This document shows positions 1 to 6,131 of a stretch of DNA of 8,269 nucleotides, piece by piece (the stretch's first letter is position 1; each line of letters opens with the position of its first letter). The stretch is from Planctomycetia bacterium (GTDB taxonomy: Bacteria; Planctomycetota; Planctomycetia; Pirellulales; UBA1268), in NCBI GenBank assembly GCA_009923125.1, contig RFUD01000088.1:1-8269 (forward strand). The letters are read 5' to 3'. The notes beneath the pieces were generated by a model. It did no database searches. It worked only from the letters and a program-made list of their open reading frames with translations, and was not told where the DNA came from. The position numbers and the translations under genes were made by a program.

Positions 1-2
1 TC

Positions 3-401
3 GCGCTCGCCGCGGCGCGGTTCGCGCGGGCACAGCCGCTGGCCGATGCCCTCGAAGCCGACATCCGCGCGGGTCTCGGCGACGCGGCGGCCCCCGTGAT
101 CTCCGACGCCGTGGCGGCGGCCGGCATCATGGCGATGAACACCGTCTACTACCGCTTCCGTCACATGCTCGGCAAGGAAAGCTACGAGGCCCGTCCGCCC
201 CGGCTCCGCATGAGCCGCATGGCCCAGCCGGCCACGAGCAAGGCCGACTTCGAGCTCATGAGCCTCGCCTGCGCGGCGCTGGCCGGCTGTGAGCTGTGCA
301 TCAGGAACCACGAGGCGAGCCTGGTGCACCTCGGCGTCAGCGAAGACTCCTGCCACGACGCCGTCCGCATCGCGGCCGTGATCAACGCCGCGGCCCAGTG
401 A
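3..401 (+). CDS. ahpD: Alkylhydroperoxidase AhpD-type protein (5' end cut by window edge)
   Basis: This is a peroxide-detoxifying enzyme of the AhpD/carboxymuconolactone-decarboxylase fold, which in mycobacteria reduces alkyl hydroperoxides and feeds electrons to AhpC. The reading frame is open from base 3 to a TGA at 399-401, giving 132 residues; the start lies upstream of the window. The catalytic set is complete. In the fragment a Glu (FELM, residue 84) lies 12 residues before the first Cys of GCELCIRNH, followed by Cys-X2-Cys-X3-His (Cys96, Cys99, His103). This is the same spacing as Glu118, Cys130, Cys133 and His137 of the M. tuberculosis enzyme. The block AAGIMAMNTVYYRFRHML also matches the family. 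The protein stops right after VINAAAQ, about ten residues earlier than the mycobacterial enzyme. The stop is 26 bp before repeat copy A. No ahpC is visible. The internal GTG at 96 would remove a helix of the fold and is not favoured. Confidence 0.9.
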   Translation, partial: ALAAARFARAQPLADALEADIRAGLGDAAAPVISDAVAAAGIMAMNTVYYRFRHMLGKESYEARPPRLRMSRMAQPATSKADFELMSLACAALAGCELCIRNHEASLVHLGVSEDSCHDAVRIAAVINAAAQ

Positions 402-427
402 CTCGGCGCGGACTGCGGCGCGACACG

Positions 428-763
428 TCAACTCGTCCGCACCGGCTCGGTGCCGGCCGTGCCCTCTCGCCGGACGTGCGCCTCGGCCCTCCTGGCCTCG
501 GCTCTCTGCGTGTCCGCTTCGCTTCGCCATCCTGGCTGCGCTCGCTTCCACAGCCCGCTCGAGGGCAGCGGCCAGCCCCGAGCCTCACCCTTTCCAGTTG
601 AGGAGGCTTCGGGCTTCCCGTACCCCGGGAGCCGGCGTACGCAGACAAGCGCAGCCAGGATGGCGAAGCGAAGTCGGAGTCGAGTGAGCGGAGGGCTGGA
701 GGCCCGCAGCGAACGTCCGGCGACGGGCGTACGGGGAGCCCGAAGCCGGCGCGGACGAGTTGA
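428..763. repeat. 336-bp palindromic dispersed repeat, copy A
   Basis: This fills most of the gene-free stretch 402-789. It begins and ends with a perfect 13-bp inverted repeat (428-440 TCAACTCGTCCGC; 751-763 its complement). Further arms pair along its length: 467-477 (TCGCCGGACGT) with 713-723, and 517-542 with 648-673, the latter a perfect 26-bp match. A central hairpin has AGCCTC at 581-586 and GAGGCT at 603-608. A second copy of the same length lies at 5731-6066 and is about 90% identical by hand alignment. The two copies differ by two single-base insertions and two single-base deletions, which breaks every long reading frame, so I treat it as non-coding. It sits between the 3' ends of ahpD (+) and the permease gene (-), where a large hairpin could stop transcription from both sides. 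A MITE-like element or a structured-RNA family are both possible. No target-site duplication was recognised. Confidence 0.88.
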
Positions 764-789
764 CCGGCCCGTGCGGCAGTCGCCACGCG

Positions 790-1974
790 TCAGCCGCGGA
801 CGACGCGGCGCATCAGCCACAGCCCCCACAGCGTGATCAGCACGTTCCCCATCCACACCGCCGGAGGCGGCAGCACGCCCGCCTTGACGCGCGAGATGCC
901 GAGCATGAACACCGGGTAGTAGACGACGAGGATCGGCAGGAAGCACAGGAAGAAGCTGGTGAGGAAGTCGGCGTTCCGCATGCGGATCGCCATCGGCGCG
1001 CCGACGAGCACGAAGCACAGGCAGCTGAAGCCGTTGGCCCAGCGCCGCCACGGCTCCATGATGATGCGGTTGAGGCGGGCGATCGCCTGCTTCTCCTGCT
1101 GCCGCTCGGTCTCGGTGTACGCGGGCAACGTCTGCTCGAGCCGCCCGGTGAACACGCCGATCGCGGACTTCGCCGCCTCGAGCTGGCGAATCCGGCCGAG
1201 CAGCGCGACCTGCTCGACGCGGGCCTTGGGGAAATCGGCGAGAGGAATGTCGGAGGGGCTCGTGGACGAGGTCTCCTTCCGGCTCACCGCATCGAGCGGC
1301 ACGACCCGCTCGATCGTGTCGGGAAACACGGCCTTCACGTCGCCGACGTGGAGCGTGCCGTTGCGGCAGGTGATCGTCAGGGTTCCCGTCTGCGGGTCGG
1401 CCCGCATCTGGGCCTCGGCCGCCGACACGGTCACGGGCGCCGTCTCGCCGCCGGGCTGGAAGGAGAGCGTCGGCCGGACGAGCTTCCGCCCCTCGACGCC
1501 CTTCACGTTGATCGACAGTTTCGCGGTGCTGTACGACCGCTGCTGCCGCAGCCGGCCGTAGATGATGTCCTCGACGCTGCCCACGATCACCCGGCGCACG
1601 CCGTCGCGGCCCCACGACACGGCCACGTCGTTGAGCCACACCGACACGAAGCTCACGACCACGGCCAGGCCGAGGGCCGGCCAGATCGCCGCCGTCGGCG
1701 AGATGCCCGCCGCCTTGAGCGCCGTGATCTCGTTGCTCGCGGACATCCGCCCGAACAGGCTGGCCACGGCGAACAGCATCGTGCCCGGCACGGCGAACCG
1801 CATCGCCTCCGGCAGCACGTACGGCACGAGCTGGGCGATCTGAAGCATGCCGAGCCCCTGCTGCTGCGCTTCCTTCACCAGGCCGACGACGAGCATGAAC
1901 AGCGTGAGCGCCGACAGGGCCACGAGGAACACCTGCAACAGCTCGCTGAGGACGTAGCGGGTGATGAGCTTCAT
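790..1974 (-). CDS. LptF/LptG (YjgP/YjgQ) family permease
   Basis: This is an inner-membrane permease of the family that, with the LptB ATPase, extracts lipopolysaccharide and passes it to the periplasmic bridge. The 394-residue protein has the family layout. N-terminal membrane segments lie near 14-34, 56-75 and 96-115. The conserved loop GRMSASNEITALKAAGISP lies at about 75-93. A beta-rich periplasmic domain spans about 120-245, then a charged helical stretch (about 249-305), then three C-terminal membrane segments (about 313-330, 337-360, 370-390). Length is close to the usual 350-400. The ATG at 1974-1972 overlaps the TGA of the upstream phosphatase (ATGA), and the membrane helix begins right after it. 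A much longer open frame upstream is only a shadow of the phosphatase gene. There is no Shine-Dalgarno, so translation probably depends on coupling. Only one LptF/G-type gene is present; its LptF- or LptG-like partner is not in the window, so I give no symbol. Confidence 0.88.
   Translation of the reverse strand: MKLITRYVLSELLQVFLVALSALTLFMLVVGLVKEAQQQGLGMLQIAQLVPYVLPEAMRFAVPGTMLFAVASLFGRMSASNEITALKAAGISPTAAIWPALGLAVVVSFVSVWLNDVAVSWGRDGVRRVIVGSVEDIIYGRLRQQRSYSTAKLSINVKGVEGRKLVRPTLSFQPGGETAPVTVSAAEAQMRADPQTGTLTITCRNGTLHVGDVKAVFPDTIERVVPLDAVSRKETSSTSPSDIPLADFPKARVEQVALLGRIRQLEAAKSAIGVFTGRLEQTLPAYTETERQQEKQAIARLNRIIMEPWRRWANGFSCLCFVLVGAPMAIRMRNADFLTSFFLCFLPILVVYYPVFMLGISRVKAGVLPPPAVWMGNVLITLWGLWLMRRVVRG
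1971..1974 (-). other. ATGA stop/start overlap coupling phosphatase and permease
   Basis: The phosphatase ends GAA TCA TGA and the permease begins with the ATG that shares three of those bases. No Shine-Dalgarno lies before this ATG (the preceding bases are GTCGGAATC), so reinitiation by ribosomes finishing the phosphatase is the simplest way to start the permease. This ties the amounts of the two proteins together. Confidence 0.85.
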
Positions 1975-3317
1975 GATTCCGACGTCGGGCCGGCGACCGT
2001 GTCGCCCCGGGCCTGCTCGACCGCCCGGGTGTAGATCGAGAGCGCCTGCGCCGCCGCCACGACGGCCTCGTGAAACGCCCCCTCGGCCGCCTGCCGCCGG
2101 ACGCTGGCGAGGATCGTCATGGTCCGCTCCCGCTCGGCGTCGGGGAGACCCGCCGAGGCCGTCTCGATGCTCGCCACGATCGGCTCGATGAGGCCGGACG
2201 CGGCAGCGCAGCTCGACGACCGATAGGGCCCCTTGCCGAGCTGCCGGCCCGGGGGCAGGACGCGGACATCGCCGTCGGCCGGCGTGAGGAAACCGATGAA
2301 CGCCGCCACGATCGACACCAGGAACGCCAGCAACGCCCCGGCGGCGAGCACCGGGAACACCGCGCCGCCGAGCCCGGTGTCGGCGGGCGCCGGGCTCCCG
2401 TCGCCGCGCCACAGTCCCACGGATACGAGTGCCACAAACAGGCTCACGGCGGCGGCCGCGAGCCACTTCCAGGGAAGCGCGCCGCCGCCGCCGGCCCCGG
2501 CCGAGGACGCCTCGGTGAGCGGCCAGGGCGGGTCGCTTCCCGAGACCTTCGACACCTCCTCGGCGCCGGCCCGGGCCACGATCACCGTCACGTTGTCCGG
2601 CGCGCCCCGCACCAGCGCCAGCCCGACCAGCGCGGCGGTCGCCTCGCGAGGCTCCAACTCCGCCGCGAGCAGACCGATCTCCGCGTCCTCCAGCTGCCCG
2701 GAGAGGCCGTCGCTGCAGAGGATGAAGGTGTCCCCCTCTTCCACCGGAAACGGCCCCTCGAGATCGACATCCACCTCCGGATGCGGCCCCATCGACCGCG
2801 TGATGATGTTCTTGGGGGCGGCGCCCGCAGCCTGCTCGCGCGACATGCCGCCGGCCAGTTCGAGCTCCCAGACGAGGGAGTGGTCGCGCGACAACTGGTC
2901 GATCGTGCGGCCCCGGACGCGATACACGCGACTGTCGCCGATGTGCCCCACCAGTGCTCCCCGCGGCACGAGCACGAGCGTGGTGCAGGTGGTGCCCATG
3001 CCCCGGTGCTCTTCGGCGCTCTCCCCCTTGGCATTGATCTCGGCATTCGTCTGTTCGATGCTGCGGCGGAGCGCGAATGCGGGCGAATGGTGGGCCGATT
3101 TCTCGTACACCAGCGGCACGCGCTCGGCCGCGATGCCGCTGGCCATCTCGCCGGCCGCGTGGGCCCCCATGCCGTCGGCGACGAGAAACAGCCAGCCGCG
3201 GGTGCGGTATTGCTGCGGGCTGGAGGGCGGCAGCACCGACCGCGAGTCCTGATTGTTCGCCCGCCGGCGGCCGACGTCGCTGCGATCGGAGTAGATGAGG
3301 CTCGTGCCTTTTCCCAC
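1971..3317 (-). CDS. PP2C-family Ser/Thr protein phosphatase with two C-terminal membrane segments
   Basis: This is a metal-dependent phosphatase (PPM/PP2C, PrpC/Stp1 type) that removes phosphate from Ser/Thr residues, normally opposing Hanks-type kinases. It has 448 residues. The catalytic domain covers about 8-250 with all metal-binding motifs: NNQD (Asp24), ADGMGAH (Asp48, Gly49), GHIGDSR (127-130), NIITRSMG (170-177), CSDG (Asp203) and APDNVTVIV (Asp241, Asn242). A Gly/Ala/Pro-rich linker leads to membrane segments at about 284-303 and 319-344. A cytoplasmic tail of about 100 residues, predicted mostly helical, ends in SES. I recognise no family for the tail. The start is a GTG at 3317-3315 with GAGG about 10 bases upstream; the frame has no ATG at a fitting place just before the domain. 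It overlaps the LptF/G permease gene by 4 bp. No kinase lies in the window. Family assignment is certain; substrate is unknown. Confidence 0.93.
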   Translation of the reverse strand: MGKGTSLIYSDRSDVGRRRANNQDSRSVLPPSSPQQYRTRGWLFLVADGMGAHAAGEMASGIAAERVPLVYEKSAHHSPAFALRRSIEQTNAEINAKGESAEEHRGMGTTCTTLVLVPRGALVGHIGDSRVYRVRGRTIDQLSRDHSLVWELELAGGMSREQAAGAAPKNIITRSMGPHPEVDVDLEGPFPVEEGDTFILCSDGLSGQLEDAEIGLLAAELEPREATAALVGLALVRGAPDNVTVIVARAGAEEVSKVSGSDPPWPLTEASSAGAGGGGALPWKWLAAAAVSLFVALVSVGLWRGDGSPAPADTGLGGAVFPVLAAGALLAFLVSIVAAFIGFLTPADGDVRVLPPGRQLGKGPYRSSSCAAASGLIEPIVASIETASAGLPDAERERTMTILASVRRQAAEGAFHEAVVAAAQALSIYTRAVEQARGDTVAGPTSES

Positions 3318-3467
3318 GCGTCGCGAACCTCGGGGTGCGTCCGAAAGGCCGGATTCTAGCGAGGTCGCGCGGCTGGGGCGATACGCGTCTGTCCCGGCAA
3401 AGTGCGGAAAAACCCTCGCCGCCGGCTGCACTGGCGACCCCGCCGTCCGATCCGTATCGTCCGCGGC
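3318..3467. other. Divergent intergenic region (150 bp)
   Basis: This region separates the phosphatase-permease unit (-) from the PEGA-ligase-DUF971 cluster (+) and should hold the promoters of both. On the minus side there is a TAGAAT candidate. On the plus side the only weak candidate is TATCGT about 10 bases before the lipoprotein ATG. A short A-rich patch (GGAAAAACCC, near 3406) stands out in the GC-rich background. No operator-like palindrome is evident. Confidence 0.6.
3353..3358 (-). promoter_or_regulatory. Candidate -10 box of the phosphatase-permease unit
   Basis: On the minus strand the word TAGAAT (5 of 6 to TATAAT) lies 35 bases upstream of the GTG start and is followed by CCGGCC. 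A very similar word, CAGAATCCGGGCC, lies 39 bases upstream of argC. I find no convincing -35 box at 17-18 bp. It is a weak, unaided call based on position and the shared word. Confidence 0.3.
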
Positions 3468-4097
3468 ATGTCCCGATCCCTCGCCCACGTGCCGTCGCCC
3501 GGCCTGTTGCTGCTGGTGTGCCTGGCGGCGATGGGATGCGTGCAGCGGCGGATGACGATCCGCAGCAATCCCCCCGGCGCGCTCGTGTACGTGGACGATT
3601 ACCAGGTCGGGACGACGCCCGTGTCCACCGACTTCATCTACTACGGCACGCGCAAGATCCGCCTCGTGAAAGATGGCTACGAGACACTCACGGTGCGGCA
3701 GCCTTTCCCGCTCCCCTGGTACCAGGTGTTTCCGCTCGATTTCGTCTCCGAGAACCTGTGGCCCGCGGAGATCCGCGACGAGCGGGTCGTCGATCTGGCG
3801 ATGACGCCGATGGCGGCGACGCCGCCGGAGGAGGTCGTGGCCCGTGCCGAGCAGGCGCGACTCTCGGCCGGCAGCCTCCCCGCGGCCCCGCCGGCGCCGG
3901 TCGCGCCCGCCGTGGTGGTCCCGCAACCGATCCCCGCGCCGCCACCGGCCCAGATACCGATCCCGCAGCCGATCCCGCAGCCACTGCCGCCGCCGGGGGC
4001 GGGGCCGATGTTTCCACAGCCGCTGCCCGCCCCGGCCTTGCAAGCCCCGGTGCAGAACGCCCCGTCGCAGGGCATCCCGAGCCTCGGCATGCCATAA
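3468..4097 (+). CDS. PEGA-domain lipoprotein with proline-rich tail
   Basis: This is a predicted exported lipoprotein of 209 residues. The N-terminus (MSRS, then a hydrophobic run at about 12-22) ends in AAMGC, with Cys24 as the likely lipidated residue. The lipobox is imperfect because Met sits at -2. Residues 29-77 form a PEGA domain: MTIRSNPPGALVYVDD, then GTTP, then the GY (70-71) ending. This is a small beta fold common on bacterial surface proteins, including many in planctomycetes. A middle region of about 60 residues follows. Residues 139-209 are rich in Pro, Ala and Gln (PQPIP, PQPLP) and look like an extended spacer. I chose the ATG at 3468 because an upstream ATG at 3402 would put 22 Arg-rich residues before the signal peptide. 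The gene ends 9 bp before the AMP-binding enzyme. A role in envelope structure or binding is inferred; no enzyme motif is seen. Confidence 0.82.
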   Translation: MSRSLAHVPSPGLLLLVCLAAMGCVQRRMTIRSNPPGALVYVDDYQVGTTPVSTDFIYYGTRKIRLVKDGYETLTVRQPFPLPWYQVFPLDFVSENLWPAEIRDERVVDLAMTPMAATPPEEVVARAEQARLSAGSLPAAPPAPVAPAVVVPQPIPAPPPAQIPIPQPIPQPLPPPGAGPMFPQPLPAPALQAPVQNAPSQGIPSLGMP

Positions 4098-4098
4098 T
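4093..4098 (+). promoter_or_regulatory. Weak -10-like word at the ligase start
   Basis: CATAAT overlaps the TAA stop of the lipoprotein gene and ends 8 bases before the ligase ATG. If used, the transcript would begin within about 2 bases of the ATG, which would give a nearly leaderless mRNA. No -35 box is evident, and the word could be a chance effect of the stop codon. It is recorded as a possibility only. Confidence 0.15.
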
Positions 4099-4106
4099 CG
4101 GCGATC

Positions 4107-5378
4107 ATGGCAGACGCCCGACTCTCTCGCGCCGCGCTCGATCAGTCGAAGCTCGACCGGCTGCGGCACCTGGTGGGGACGATTCTTCCCGCCAACCGGT
4201 TCTACGCCGAGAAACTCGCCCGCGTCTCGACGACCCTCGAGTCGCTCGCCGACCTCGAGCACTGGCCCTTCACCTTCAAGGAGGAGCTCGTCGCCGCGGC
4301 GCAGGCCGGCACGCCTGCAAACCTCACCTGGCCGACCGACCGGTACGTGCGGTTTCATCAGACGAGCGGCACCCACGGCCGGCCGCTGCCGGTGTTCGAC
4401 ACGGCCGACGACTGGGCGTGGTGGATGGAGTGCTGGCGGGAAGTGCTCGATCGCGGCGGCGTGCGTGCCGGCGACCGCGCGCTCGTCGCCTCCTCGTTCG
4501 GCCCGTACGCGGGCTTCTGGAGCGCGTTCGATGCCGTGGTCGCCTGCGGCGCGATGGCCATCCCCACCGGCGGCATGTCGAGCCTCGCCCGCCTCGAACT
4601 CGCGCGGACGGTTTCGGCCACCGTCCTCGTCGCCACCCCCAGTTACGCGCTCCACCTCGCCGAAGTGGCACGCGCGGAGAAGCTCGACGCCGCGCGGCTG
4701 GGCGTGCGGCTCGTGGTCGTGGCGGGTGAGCCGGGCGGCTCGATCCCGGGCGTGCGGGCGCGGATCGCCGAGGCCTGGGGGGCCGACGTCCTCGACCACG
4801 CGGGGGCGACGGAGGTGGGGCCGTGGGGCGCCGGCACGCTCGCCGGCGGCGGGATCGACGTCATCGAGACCTGCTTCCACGCCGAGTTTCTCTCCCTGCG
4901 GACCGGGAAGCCGGCCGGCGAAGGGGAGCTTTCCGAACTCGTGCTCACGACGCTCGGCCGCACGGGCGCTCCCGTGATCCGCTACCGCACCGGCGACCTC
5001 GTCCGCCCGCGCTGGCCCGCCGCGGCCGCCGTCTGCCCGTGGGTGCGGCTCGACGGCGGCATCCTCGGCCGCACCGACGACATGCTGGTCGTGCGCGGCG
5101 TCAACGTGTTCCCCAGCGCGATCGACGACATCGTCCGCAGCTTTCCCGAGATCGTGGAGTATCGCCTCACGCTCGACAGCGTCGCCAGCCTCGACGCCCT
5201 GACGCTCGAAGTGGAGGACCACCTCGCCGACCCCGAACGCGTGGCCCGCGAGATCCAGGTGCGGCTGGGTCTCAAGGCGGCCGTGGTGACGGTGCCGATC
5301 GGCAGCCTGCCGCGGTTCGAGGGCAAGGGGCATCGGATCGTCGATCGGCGCACGCCCCGCGCCGTCCCGTGGACGTGA
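4107..5378 (+). CDS. Phenylacetate-CoA ligase-like (PaaK family) AMP-binding enzyme
   Basis: This is an adenylate-forming acyl/aryl-CoA ligase related to PaaK, which activates a carboxylate with ATP and joins it to CoA. It has 423 residues, near the usual 430-440. The phosphate-binding loop QTSGTHGRP is at 85-93, GEPGG at 207-211, and the adenine/substrate motif DHAGATEVG at 230-238. The YRTGD motif is at 293-297 and the hinge region GRTDDMLVVRGVNVFPSAID at 321-340. The C-terminal block RFEGKGHRIVDRR has the candidate catalytic Lys407. All core motifs are intact. The ATG at 4107 comes 9 bp after the lipoprotein stop, without a Shine-Dalgarno. DUF971 follows after 7 bp. No other phenylacetate catabolism gene (paaABC or similar) is nearby, so the true acid substrate is unknown and I give no symbol. 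Confidence 0.9.
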   Translation: MADARLSRAALDQSKLDRLRHLVGTILPANRFYAEKLARVSTTLESLADLEHWPFTFKEELVAAAQAGTPANLTWPTDRYVRFHQTSGTHGRPLPVFDTADDWAWWMECWREVLDRGGVRAGDRALVASSFGPYAGFWSAFDAVVACGAMAIPTGGMSSLARLELARTVSATVLVATPSYALHLAEVARAEKLDAARLGVRLVVVAGEPGGSIPGVRARIAEAWGADVLDHAGATEVGPWGAGTLAGGGIDVIETCFHAEFLSLRTGKPAGEGELSELVLTTLGRTGAPVIRYRTGDLVRPRWPAAAAVCPWVRLDGGILGRTDDMLVVRGVNVFPSAIDDIVRSFPEIVEYRLTLDSVASLDALTLEVEDHLADPERVAREIQVRLGLKAAVVTVPIGSLPRFEGKGHRIVDRRTPRAVPWT

Positions 5379-5385
5379 CTCCCTC

Positions 5386-5709
5386 ATGACGCAGACGCTG
5401 CCTCGCTCCCTCCGCCGCCTCGACGACCCGCGCACGCCCGGCGCGATCGAGATCACCTGGAGCGACGGCGCCACGATGGTCTACCCGCCGCGGCTCCTGC
5501 GCGACGCCTGCCCGTGCGCCACCTGCCGCGAGAAGCGTGTCGCACCGGTCCGTCCGAATCCCCTGGCCGTGCTCGCGCCGGAGGAGATCGCGCCGCTCAC
5601 GATCACCGGCATGAAGCCGGTCGGCCAGTACGCCTACTCGATCGAATTCTCCGACGGCCACTCGAGCGGCATCTACACGCTCGACTACCTGCGCGAACTC
5701 GGCGGCTGA
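5386..5709 (+). CDS. DUF971 / GBBH-like N-terminal domain protein
   Basis: This is a 107-residue single-domain protein of the DUF971 family (gamma-butyrobetaine hydroxylase-like N-terminal domain). The domain spans nearly all of it: IEITWSDG (21-28), YPPRLLRDACPCATC (33-47), ITGMKPVGQYAYSIEFSDGHSSGIYTLDYLREL. Cys42, Cys44, Cys47 and His92 match the C-X-C-X2-C...H set that binds a structural zinc in gamma-butyrobetaine hydroxylase (Cys38, Cys40, Cys43, His82 in the human enzyme). The catalytic dioxygenase domain is absent, as usual for the stand-alone bacterial form. Those forms have no settled function, though some are found with or fused to Mrp/ApbC-type iron-sulfur proteins. The ATG is 7 bp after the ligase stop, so it is probably co-transcribed. 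Repeat copy B begins 21 bp after its TGA. Confidence 0.9.
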   Translation: MTQTLPRSLRRLDDPRTPGAIEITWSDGATMVYPPRLLRDACPCATCREKRVAPVRPNPLAVLAPEEIAPLTITGMKPVGQYAYSIEFSDGHSSGIYTLDYLRELGG

Positions 5710-5730
5710 GGCGGGACTGCATCGAGATCG

Positions 5731-6066
5731 TCACTTCGTCCGCGCCGGCTCGGTGCTGACCGTGCCCTCTCGCCGGACGTTCGCCTCGGCCCTCCCGGCC
5801 TCGGCTCTCTGCGTGTCCGCTGCGCTTCGCCGTCCACGGCTGCGCTCGCTCCCACAGCCCGCTCGAGGGCAGCGGCCAGCCCCGAGCCTCCCCTTTCTTG
5901 TGGAGGAGGCTTCGGGCTTCCCGTGTCCCGGTCGCCGGCGTACGCAGACAAGCGCAGGCATGGATGCCGAAGCGCCGTCGGAGTCGAGTGAGCGCAGGGC
6001 TGGAGGCCCGGAGCGAACGTCCGGCGATGGGATACGGGGAGCCCGAAGCCGGCGCGGACGAGTTGA
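5731..6066. repeat. 336-bp palindromic dispersed repeat, copy B
   Basis: This is the second copy of the element at 428-763, in the same orientation and of the same length. It occupies most of the gene-free stretch 5710-6131 between the DUF971 gene and argC. The right end (6054-6066) is identical to that of copy A. The left end (TCACTTCGTCCGC) has two changes. The inner arm pair 5770-5780 / 6017-6027 (TCGCCGGACGT) is kept. The long inner arms are less perfect than in copy A, with about 5 mismatches over 25. The central hairpin pairs AGCCTCC (5885-5891) with GGAGGCT (5905-5911). Reading frames do not survive the indels between copies. Unlike copy A, it lies inside a co-directional run of genes, so it may act as a terminator for the cluster before it, and its right end may contribute to argC expression. 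Confidence 0.88.
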
Positions 6067-6092
6067 ACGCGGGCCCGCGAATCTGGCAGAAT
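6063..6092 (+). promoter_or_regulatory. Candidate argC promoter, -35 half supplied by repeat copy B
   Basis: TTGAAC (6063-6068; TTGA matches the consensus) is followed after 18 bp by CAGAAT (6087-6092; 4 of 6 to TATAAT). The TTGA is the last four bases of repeat copy B. The -10-like word and the CCGGGCC after it resemble the candidate upstream of the phosphatase gene. The predicted leader would be about 33 bases, ending in a clear ribosome site. It is suggestive only. Confidence 0.33.
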
Positions 6093-6120
6093 CCGGGCCG
6101 GTCAAGCCCCGCACACGTCG

Positions 6121-6126
6121 AAGGAG
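6121..6126 (+). promoter_or_regulatory. Shine-Dalgarno site of argC
   Basis: AAGGAG with a 5-base spacer (CCCCC) before the ATG at 6132. It is the only strong Shine-Dalgarno I see before any start in the window. It decides the start of argC: the longer open frame running upstream into repeat copy B shows no ArgC-like sequence. Confidence 0.75.
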
Positions 6127-6131
6127 CCCCC

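Noticed and set aside
450..836. Open frame of 128 codons in and past repeat copy A (Arg/Ser-rich), with a similar frame in copy B
   Set aside because: The resemblance between the frames comes from the repeat itself. Single-base indels between the copies shift the frame, the composition is typical of GC-rich non-coding DNA, and stable pairing arms explain the sequence better.
760..2034. Plus-strand open frame of 424 codons antisense to the permease
   Set aside because: Rich in His, Arg, Asp and Glu with no family features. The minus strand here encodes a clear membrane protein.
1975..2466. In-frame extension of the LptF/G permease upstream of its ATG
   Set aside because: It overlaps the phosphatase gene in another frame, is Arg/Ala/Gly-rich without motifs, and the membrane protein begins naturally at the ATGA overlap.
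3402..3467. Upstream ATG as start of the PEGA lipoprotein
   Set aside because: It would place 22 mostly basic residues ahead of the signal peptide. The ATG at 3468 gives a normal lipoprotein N-terminus.
3318..5474. Long minus-strand extension of the phosphatase frame, antisense to the lipoprotein and ligase genes
   Set aside because: It is a by-product of high-GC codon use in the plus-strand genes. It contains no domain, and the PP2C fold begins right after the GTG at 3317.
5898..6131. In-frame extension of argC upstream of the ATG at 6132
   Set aside because: It runs through repeat copy B, has no ArgC or Rossmann-fold similarity, and a clear AAGGAG site marks 6132 as the start.
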